Assembly: GCA_937893945.1 (NCBI GenBank)
Contig: CALCTA010000023.1
Coordinates: forward strand, 1-12,100
From: an uncultured Clostridia bacterium
GTDB taxonomy: Bacteria > Bacillota > Clostridia > Oscillospirales > CAG-272
Direction of reading: 5' to 3'
Length of the DNA: 12,100 nucleotides
Below the pieces are notes generated by a model that ran no database searches, was not told where the DNA came from, and was given only the letters and a program-made list of their open reading frames with translations. The stretch's first letter is position 1, and every line of letters begins with the position of its first letter. This document shows, in pieces, positions 7,384 through 12,100 of the stretch. The position numbers and the translations under genes were made by a program.

Positions 7384-8085
7384 TTATTTCCCCTCTTGCT
7401 CGCCCTCTTGGCGCTCCTTTTTCTTTTTTTCTTTCTTTTGCTTCTTTGGCTTTTTGGGCTTTTCGGGATAGGCTATCTCCTGCCCGAAAAGTATCTCTAT
7501 TCCCTCAAACGAGGTGTTTTTCTCGATGCTCTCCCATTCCCGCTCGCTTCCCTCGAAGCATATACGGCAAAGAGAATCGCAGCCCTCAAATGCGTTCTCG
7601 CCTATCGTCTTAAGTGTCCTTGGAAGATATACGGTAGTGAGCTTTGCCGACGATCTGTGGCAGAACGCCTTGTCGCCTATCTCCGAGACGTCAAGCCAGA
7701 AGAGTCTTCTCGGCACAAACACCTGCTCTCTGTCCTTGCCGTACACATCCTTTATTTTCAGCGCGCCCGGCAGACTGTCGTAGGAAAATCCAAGTCTTGA
7801 ATAAAGTATCTTGCCTGTCGCGCCGATATACGCGATCACTACCATTATAGCGAGCATCAGCCCGTAGAATACCTGCCAGATGACCGCGACAGCAATAGCC
7901 GCCGCTACAAGCACCGCCGCGACGATTACGGTAACGAGATACGCTTTGTCTGTCCATTTAAGGTCGGAGAGAAAATCCTGCTCGCTGTATTCCTTTGCTA
8001 CTTCTTCTGCGGCTTCTGTCGCTTCACTCTTGCTTTTTTCTTTTCCAAGGCGTGCCTTAAGCTTTTCAAAAAGTCCTGCTGCCAT
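7384..8085 (-). CDS. Membrane-hairpin protein with BspA-type leucine-rich repeat, within the mre operon (function unknown)
   Basis: The 233-residue product is not a standard member of mre clusters. Residues 1-45 are charged and probably helical. Two hydrophobic segments (about 48-70 and 73-92) with a very short turn form a membrane hairpin. Residues about 120-190 form a short LRR_5/BspA-like unit: VSEIGDKAF, then LPRTLKTIGENAFEGC, then an FEGSEREWESI cap like those in clostridial BspA repeats. The tail (about 206-233) is nearly all Lys, Glu, Gln and Gly. The hairpin and the lysine-rich regions on both sides suggest both ends are cytoplasmic, whereas BspA repeats are usually secreted. AAGGAG lies 7 bases before ATG. 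It sits 22 bases after mreB and 3 before mreC, so it is probably a cytoplasmic-face partner of the Rod complex. That role is inference from position only. Confidence 0.85.
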   Translation of the reverse strand: MAAGLFEKLKARLGKEKSKSEATEAAEEVAKEYSEQDFLSDLKWTDKAYLVTVIVAAVLVAAAIAVAVIWQVFYGLMLAIMVVIAYIGATGKILYSRLGFSYDSLPGALKIKDVYGKDREQVFVPRRLFWLDVSEIGDKAFCHRSSAKLTTVYLPRTLKTIGENAFEGCDSLCRICFEGSEREWESIEKNTSFEGIEILFGQEIAYPEKPKKPKKQKKEKKKKERQEGEQEGK

Positions 8086-8107
8086 ATCCTCTCTCCTTCC
8101 GTCAAAT

Positions 8108-9115
8108 TTATCTGCCTCTGTACTGAAGCAGGTTTCCGAGCTTGCCCTCGCTCTCTATTACGCGAAGTATGCCTATGCAAACGCTCTCAAGAGGGCGCTG
8201 CGCTATCTTAACCTGAATTCCCGTCCTCTCGGAGATAAGCTTGTCAATGCCACGGAGCAGAGCGCCGCCGCCCGAGAGCATTATTCCGAAATCGTATATG
8301 TCGGCAGACAGCTCAGGCGGCGTCTGCTCGAGAGTTTTCTTTATTGCGTATATTATCTGCTCGAGATTTCCGCTTATCGCCTCTCTGACCTCGGACGAAT
8401 GTATCTTCATCACCGCTCCAAGCCCGCTGTCAAGGCTTCTTCCGCAGACCTCCATCTCACCGCCGTCGCAGGACGGATGAGCCGAGCCTATCTTTATCTT
8501 GAGCGCCTCAGCCGTCGCGCTTCCTATAAGTATTCCCCTTCTTCTGCGAAGATAGGAGATTATCGACTCGTCAAACTCGTCGCCCGCCACTCTCACAGAG
8601 TTCGAGGCAACTATACCCCCAAGGCTTATCACGGCGACCTCAGTAGTTCCGCCGCCGATATCGACTATCATGCTTCCTCTCGCTCCGCCGACGCGAAGTC
8701 CCGTGCCGATAGCCGCCGCCAAGGGCTCTTCTATAAGCGCCACCGAGCGCGCTCCCGCCTCAAATGTGGCGTCCTCTACCGCTCTCTTCTCCACCTCGGT
8801 AACTCCGAAGGGGATACATACGATAGCCGACGGACGCGCAAAGAGCGAGATAGAGTCGGTGTATTCAAAAAATGCGCGTATCATCTTAGAGGTTATCTCG
8901 GGATCCGCGATAACTCCGTCCTTAAGAGGACGGAACGCGAGTATTCCCTCAGGGGTCTTGCCGAGCATGCGGCGAGCTTCCCTGCCGAGCGCCACTACCG
9001 AGCGGTCAGCCTTGCTGATAGCCACCACAGAGGGCGAGCGGAGAACTATTCCCTTGCCCTTGGTGCAGATAAGCGTATTCGCAGTTCCAAGGTCTATTCC
9101 TACTATCTTTGCCAC
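8108..9115 (-). CDS. mreB: Rod shape-determining protein MreB, bacterial actin
   Basis: The 335-residue product is full length for MreB. It has the actin-fold motifs in order: phosphate-1 GIDLGTANT (6-14), the EEPLAAAIGTGL segment with catalytic Glu (129-140), phosphate-2 VDIGGGTTEVAVIS (151-164) and adenosine motif LSGGGALLRGID (280-291). Leu-Phe at 91-92 matches the hydrophobic membrane-binding loop; no N-terminal amphipathic helix precedes the fold, as is usual in Gram-positives. MreB polymerises under the membrane and directs the elongasome. One oddity is the C-terminal segment SVCIGILRVIE (311-321), where most MreB have a V-A-x-G-T-G motif. The start is GTG, supported by AAAGGAG 6 bases upstream. 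It follows maf by 55 bases. Confidence 0.95.
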   Translation of the reverse strand: MAKIVGIDLGTANTLICTKGKGIVLRSPSVVAISKADRSVVALGREARRMLGKTPEGILAFRPLKDGVIADPEITSKMIRAFFEYTDSISLFARPSAIVCIPFGVTEVEKRAVEDATFEAGARSVALIEEPLAAAIGTGLRVGGARGSMIVDIGGGTTEVAVISLGGIVASNSVRVAGDEFDESIISYLRRRRGILIGSATAEALKIKIGSAHPSCDGGEMEVCGRSLDSGLGAVMKIHSSEVREAISGNLEQIIYAIKKTLEQTPPELSADIYDFGIMLSGGGALLRGIDKLISERTGIQVKIAQRPLESVCIGILRVIESEGKLGNLLQYRGR

Positions 9116-9121
9116 CGTATG

Positions 9122-9128
9122 CTCCTTT
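9122..9128 (-). promoter_or_regulatory. Ribosome binding site fixing the GTG start of mreB
   Basis: The minus strand reads AAAGGAG and stands 6 bases from the GTG at 9115-9113. That GTG opens the conserved MAKIVGIDLG start of MreB, so this non-ATG start is well supported. Confidence 0.8.
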
Positions 9129-9170
9129 CCCTGAAGTCCCTTCAGAAATTTTGATATTTTAAGTCAGATA

Positions 9171-9758
9171 CTATGAAAGTCTCTCTCCCGTAACCTCAAA
9201 ATAGAGATTTGAGAGCGTGTTGACGGGAAGTCCGACGACGCCGAAGTAACAGCCGTCTATTCCCTCTACGAACACCGAAAAGCGTCCCTGTATCCCATAA
9301 GCGCCCGCCTTGTCCATAGGCTCGCCGCTATCTACGTATTTTTCTATCTCAGCGTGAGGAATATCCTGCACTCTGACGGTCGTAACGCTTGATGCGCTTC
9401 TCGCCACGCCGCGCACAGTAACCGCAACTCCCGAAACGACGGTGTGCGCTCTGCCCGAGAGCGAGGTCAGCATCGCGATAGCGTCTTCTCTGTCGCGGGG
9501 CTTTCCGAGTATCTCTCCGTCTCTGCACACGACCGTATCCGCAGAGATTATTATCGCGCTATCGGCGTCGTATTCGCCGCTTTTCTTAAGGCGCTCATAT
9601 ACCGCAAGTCCCTTGCGGCGAGCAAGCTCCTCAGTCAGCGCGACGGGGTCGCGTATATCCGAGCTTTCGTCGGTATCGGCAACTACCACAGAGAAGTCAA
9701 CACCAAGCTCTGAAAGTATTTCTTTTCTTCTTGGAGACGCGGATGCGAGAATTATCAT
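9171..9758 (-). CDS. maf: Maf-family nucleoside triphosphate pyrophosphatase
   Basis: The 195-residue product is a typical Maf/YhdE protein, which hydrolyses non-canonical or pyrimidine NTPs (dTTP/UTP type) to the monophosphate. It begins with the signature ILASASPRRKEIL (3-15), followed by ISADTVV with the catalytic Asp (about 74), EILGKP (82-87), SGRAHTVVSGV (101-111) and KAGAYGIQG (150-158). ATG at 9758 is chosen because it opens directly into the conserved motif and has AAGGA 8 bases upstream; a TTG 33 bases further up would add a poorly conserved basic tail. It is the first gene of the mre operon, as in many Firmicutes, but the radC gene often found between maf and mreB is missing. Confidence 0.93.
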   Translation of the reverse strand: MIILASASPRRKEILSELGVDFSVVVADTDESSDIRDPVALTEELARRKGLAVYERLKKSGEYDADSAIIISADTVVCRDGEILGKPRDREDAIAMLTSLSGRAHTVVSGVAVTVRGVARSASSVTTVRVQDIPHAEIEKYVDSGEPMDKAGAYGIQGRFSVFVEGIDGCYFGVVGLPVNTLSNLYFEVTGERLS

Positions 9759-9821
9759 TTTCTTAGTCCTTACTCTTTTTATAAAAGGCAAAATGGGTAC
9801 ATCATACCATTATCCATTATA

Positions 9822-9850
9822 ATTATATCACAGTTTCTCTTTTTTTGCAA
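9822..9850 (-). promoter_or_regulatory. Sigma-A promoter of the maf-mre-PBP2 operon
   Basis: The minus strand reads TTGCAA (9850-9845), a 17-base spacer, then TATAAT (9827-9822). A start near 9815 gives a leader of about 57 bases before maf. No other good promoter was noticed before the end of PBP2, so this one may serve all seven genes. Its -35 box overlaps one copy of the direct repeat described at 9849-9883. Confidence 0.82.
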
Positions 9851-9883
9851 GAATTTATCATAACTTATTAGTTAAGAATTTAT
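9849..9883. repeat. Direct repeats flanking an inverted repeat between divergent promoters (possible operator)
   Basis: AAGAATTTAT occurs at 9849-9858 and again at 9874-9883, 25 bases apart. Between them TAACT and AGTTA (9861-9874) form an inverted repeat around TATT. The left copy overlaps the maf -35 box and the right copy lies just upstream of the birA -35 box. The region is AT-rich, so chance is a real alternative, and the element does not match a known operator that I recognise. Confidence 0.4.
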
Positions 9884-9891
9884 AAAATTTG

Positions 9892-9920
9892 TTGAAATTT
9901 TCTCTCGCGTGTAGTATAAT
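9892..9920 (+). promoter_or_regulatory. Sigma-A promoter of the birA-ribulokinase unit
   Basis: TTGAAA (9892-9897), a 17-base spacer and a perfect TATAAT (9915-9920) give a near-consensus promoter. A start near 9927 leaves a leader of about 35 bases ending in AGGAG. An A/T-rich tract directly upstream could act as an UP element. It diverges from the maf promoter. Confidence 0.87.
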
Positions 9921-9961
9921 ATTATTCGTAGTACCGACTTTACTCGCCAAAAGGAGCTTTT

Positions 9962-10696
9962 ATGAAGAAAGCCATCTCGCTTATCCGCTACGCGCTTACC
10001 GATTCGACTAACGCGCGCGCAAAGGAATATATAAAGAACGGCAGCGAGCCGCTCCCCGCCCTTTTTGTAGCCGACGAGCAGAGCGCGGGCAGAGGAAGAA
10101 TGGGCAGAAGCTTTTATTCCCCCGCGGGAACGGGACTTTACGCTACTCTTCTCTTTGCCGCTCCCGAGAGTGAGGACAGACTTCTCTCGCTGACCTCTCT
10201 TGCGGCAGTTGCCGCGGCAGAGGCTATCGACGAGCTGCTCGGCGTGAGCGTTGAGATAAAATGGGTGAACGACCTCTACAAAAACGGCAGAAAGGTGGCG
10301 GGAATTCTCGCGGAATCCTTTGAGAGATGCTCGCAGAGATATATCGCTCTCGGCATAGGTATAAACCTCTCCACCTCTGATTTTCCCGACGAGCTTGCAA
10401 GCAAGGCAGGCTCGCTCTCAAGCCAAAATATCTCCCGTGAGCGTGCCGACGAGCTCGCGCTTCTATTCTCCGAGCGGCTTCTCTCCTTCCTTCTGCTTGA
10501 GGACACCTCGCCTGTCATCGATGCCTACCGCAAGCGCTCTTGCGTTATCGGACGAAGGATAAGCTTCCTCTACGGTGGAAAGGAGACATTCGGCACTGCC
10601 ACGGGTATCACTCCCCTCGGCGCGCTGACCGTTTCTCTTGATAGCGGCGAAGATATATCTCTCTCAACAGGCGAAATATCTATCTTTTTGAAATAA
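9962..10696 (+). CDS. birA: Biotin--[acetyl-CoA-carboxylase] ligase, monofunctional (no DNA-binding domain)
   Basis: The 244-residue product is a group I biotin-protein ligase. It activates biotin with ATP to biotinyl-AMP and attaches it to the lysine of a biotin carboxyl carrier protein. Visible motifs are DSTNARAKE (14-22), the nucleotide loop GRGRMGR (43-49), KWVNDLY (100-106) with GRKVAGILAE (109-118), and GIGINLS (131-137). A C-terminal SH3-like domain covers about 192-244. The protein opens directly in the catalytic domain, so the winged-helix repressor domain of bifunctional BirA is absent and it should not repress biotin genes itself. The ATG has AGGAG 5 bases upstream. It is the first gene after a strong promoter, divergent from maf, with the sugar kinase 24 bases downstream. 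Confidence 0.93.
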   Translation: MKKAISLIRYALTDSTNARAKEYIKNGSEPLPALFVADEQSAGRGRMGRSFYSPAGTGLYATLLFAAPESEDRLLSLTSLAAVAAAEAIDELLGVSVEIKWVNDLYKNGRKVAGILAESFERCSQRYIALGIGINLSTSDFPDELASKAGSLSSQNISRERADELALLFSERLLSFLLLEDTSPVIDAYRKRSCVIGRRISFLYGGKETFGTATGITPLGALTVSLDSGEDISLSTGEISIFLK

Positions 10697-10707
10697 ATTT
10701 AAAAAAC

Positions 10708-10712
10708 GGAGG
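10708..10712 (+). promoter_or_regulatory. Ribosome binding site fixing the TTG start of the sugar kinase
   Basis: GGAGG stands 8 bases before TTG at 10721. The reading frame from that TTG begins with the FGGY phosphate-1 motif and no in-frame ATG lies near, so the TTG start is convincing. Confidence 0.8.
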
Positions 10713-10720
10713 ACTATCCC

Positions 10721-12100
10721 TTGAAAAAATACGTCATCGGCATAGATTACGGCACTCTCTCGGCTCGCGCTATACTCGCGGATGCCGAAAACGGCAATAT
10801 CCTTCCGCACAAGCCGACGTTTACATACCCCCACGGCGTTATGACCGAGCTTGCGGGCAAGCCGCTCCCCTCGGAATTCGCGCTTCAGCACCCTAAGGAT
10901 TATATCGACGCGCTCGACTATCTTATCCCCGAGCTTGTCGCTAAGAACGGCGTTGAGTGCGCACAGATAGTAGGCATAGGCATCGACTTTACCGCCTGCA
11001 CTATCTTCCCCCTTGACCAAGACCGAGAGCCGCTCTGCTTTGATAAGAGGTTTGAGGAGAACCCCCACGCTTATTCTAAGCTCTGGAAGCATCACGGCGC
11101 GGATAAATACGCCCCTCTCTTTGAGGACGCGGCAAGAAAGCTCTGCCCCTATCTGCTCGATATGACGGGCGGATGCATCTCGGGCGAGTTCTTCTTCCCC
11201 AAGCTCTATGAGATATACAAGGACGCCCCCGAGGTCTATGAAAGCGCCTCGGTGTTCGTCAACGCGGGCGACTATATCGCATCTATCCTCACGGGAAATA
11301 AAGTTCACAGTATGGCTTACGCCGCTATCAAGGAGCATTATGATAACTTTGGCGGCAAAGGATACCCCGACAGAAGCTTTTTTGCAGAGATAGACGGCGG
11401 CTTTGCCGACGTGCTATCAAAGGTAGATACAACTCTCTCTCCCGTCAGCGCTTGCGCAGGCAGGCTTAACTCCGCTTTTGCAAAGCGACTTGGACTTTGC
11501 GAGGGTACGGCAGTATCTGTGCCGATAATCGACGCCCACGGAGCTATAAGCGCCGCAGGGATCGAGGACAAGCGCGCCACATTCGCTATCGGCACGTCTG
11601 CGGTAATAGCCGTAATGACCTCGGAGCATAGCACCGTGCGCGGAATTCACTCTCAGGGCTACGAGCCTACAGCCGAGAAGCTGCATACGCTTGAGGCAGG
11701 CGTTCGCGCAATGGGCGATCTCTACGATTGGTTCGTCAAGAACTGCGTTCCCGCGGAGTACGAGCGTCGCGCAAAGGAGAGCGGAATGAACATCCACGCG
11801 TATCTGCGCTCGCTTGCCGAAAAGAAGAAAATTGGCGAGAGCAGGCTTATCGCGCTCGATTGGTTCAACGGAAACCGCACGGTCATCCCCAACGACAAGC
11901 TCTCGGGAATGATACTCGGTCTTACTCTCGCAACTCGCCCTGAGGACATCTACCGCGCGCTGATAGAATCCACGGTGTTTGAGCTGAGGAGAGTTTTTGA
12001 TAACTACGTAGGTAGCGGCGTCGAGATAAACTCTATCGTCGCAACGGGCGGAATACCGCTCAAAGACCCGATGCTGATGCAGATACTTGCTGACACTCTG
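10721..12100 (+). CDS. L-ribulokinase-like FGGY carbohydrate kinase (3' end beyond the window)
   Basis: The frame is open for 460 codons from TTG to the right edge; ribulokinases are about 550 residues, so roughly 100 are missing. It shows the FGGY fold: IGIDYGTLSARAIL (6-19), the ribulokinase blocks LQHPKDYIDAL (55-65), GIGIDFTACTIFP (85-97) and ENPHAYSKLWKHH (113-125), catalytic Asp in IIDAHGA (Asp271), GTS (291-293), DWFNGNR (380-386), DIYRALIE (409-416) and ATGGIPLKDPMLMQI (441-455). Ribulokinase phosphorylates L-ribulose to L-ribulose 5-phosphate in arabinose use. Against remembered AraB sequences some conserved sites differ: EAGQSAxGD reads EAGVRAMGD (325-333), and the C-G segment before it is HSQGYE. 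A related pentulose or other ketose may therefore be the substrate. It is cotranscribed with birA, an unusual pairing. No isomerase or epimerase of the arabinose pathway is in view. Confidence 0.85.
   Translation, partial: MKKYVIGIDYGTLSARAILADAENGNILPHKPTFTYPHGVMTELAGKPLPSEFALQHPKDYIDALDYLIPELVAKNGVECAQIVGIGIDFTACTIFPLDQDREPLCFDKRFEENPHAYSKLWKHHGADKYAPLFEDAARKLCPYLLDMTGGCISGEFFFPKLYEIYKDAPEVYESASVFVNAGDYIASILTGNKVHSMAYAAIKEHYDNFGGKGYPDRSFFAEIDGGFADVLSKVDTTLSPVSACAGRLNSAFAKRLGLCEGTAVSVPIIDAHGAISAAGIEDKRATFAIGTSAVIAVMTSEHSTVRGIHSQGYEPTAEKLHTLEAGVRAMGDLYDWFVKNCVPAEYERRAKESGMNIHAYLRSLAEKKKIGESRLIALDWFNGNRTVIPNDKLSGMILGLTLATRPEDIYRALIESTVFELRRVFDNYVGSGVEINSIVATGGIPLKDPMLMQILADTL

Noticed and set aside
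6958..7800. A 280-codon plus-strand frame across mreC and the LRR gene
   Set aside because: It spans two well-supported minus-strand genes. The Leu/Phe-rich run in it is the reverse of the lysine-rich tail of the LRR protein.
9131..9145. Small inverted repeat CTGAA-GTCCC-TTCAG between maf and mreB
   Set aside because: The stem is only 5 bp and no T run follows on the minus strand, so it is too weak to call a terminator or attenuator; it may still affect mreB translation slightly.
7880..9154. A 424-codon open frame on the plus strand opposite mreB
   Set aside because: It is fully antisense to a gene with intact actin motifs, gives a Ser/Arg/Ala/Tyr-rich product with no recognisable domain, and reflects the lack of stops opposite biased codons.
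9759..9791. Longer maf start at TTG 9791, adding a basic 11-residue tail
   Set aside because: Maf proteins normally begin right at the ILASASPRR motif, and the ATG at 9758 has an acceptable AAGGA site.
9759..9961. Riboswitch or small RNA in the maf-birA intergenic region
   Set aside because: The region is AT-rich, the two leaders are only about 57 and 35 bases, and no conserved aptamer core or strong hairpin is visible.
1..12100. CRISPR array, tRNA, rRNA, insertion sequence or defence system
   Set aside because: No regular repeat-spacer pattern, tRNA-like cloverleaf, transposase or defence nuclease was found. The Abi/CPBP gene sits in the mre operon, so an abortive-infection role is not supported by context.

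Overview
The window looks like a chromosomal segment of an anaerobic, Gram-positive-type member of Clostridia (Bacillota), probably an uncultured gut lineage. This is inferred from a maf-mreB-mreC-mreD-PBP2 cell-shape cluster of the Firmicutes type, AGGAG-type ribosome binding sites before nearly every gene, GTG and TTG starts, textbook sigma-A promoters, and a BspA-type leucine-rich repeat protein of the kind common in Clostridia. No database search was possible, so species-level placement is not attempted. No rRNA, tRNA, CRISPR array, insertion sequence or phage gene was seen.

Left region (about 1-2810, minus strand): a two-gene transcription unit of tandem paralogous Gfo/Idh/MocA-fold proteins. 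A TTGACA-17-TATTAT promoter (2781-2809) drives it and a strong intrinsic terminator (53-78) ends it. Both proteins have a Cys in place of the usual EKP lysine and share a Tyr-Cys-Thr-His motif that recalls the NAD-dependent glycosidases of family GH109.

Central region (2859-9850, minus strand): one long cell-envelope operon. In transcription order it holds maf, mreB, a membrane-anchored BspA-LRR protein of unknown function, mreC, mreD (overlapping mreC), a CPBP/Abi intramembrane protease homologue, and PBP2 (mrdA). The genes are separated by -11 to 55 bases and a TTGCAA-17-TATAAT promoter lies upstream of maf. MreB, MreC, MreD and PBP2 are core parts of the elongasome that builds the side wall. 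The LRR protein and the protease are not standard parts of this cluster and are the best candidates for something undescribed.

Right region (9892-12100, plus strand): a divergent unit starting from a perfectly spaced TTGAAA-17-TATAAT promoter. It encodes a short, HTH-less biotin-protein ligase (birA) and, 24 bases later, a divergent L-ribulokinase-like FGGY sugar kinase that starts at TTG and runs off the right edge. The 203-base AT-rich region between maf and birA holds both divergent promoters and a direct-repeat/inverted-repeat array that could be an operator.

No gene-free stretch is longer than about 300 bases. The longest are 9759-9961 (divergent promoters), 2737-2858 (promoter and leader) and 1-97 (terminator).
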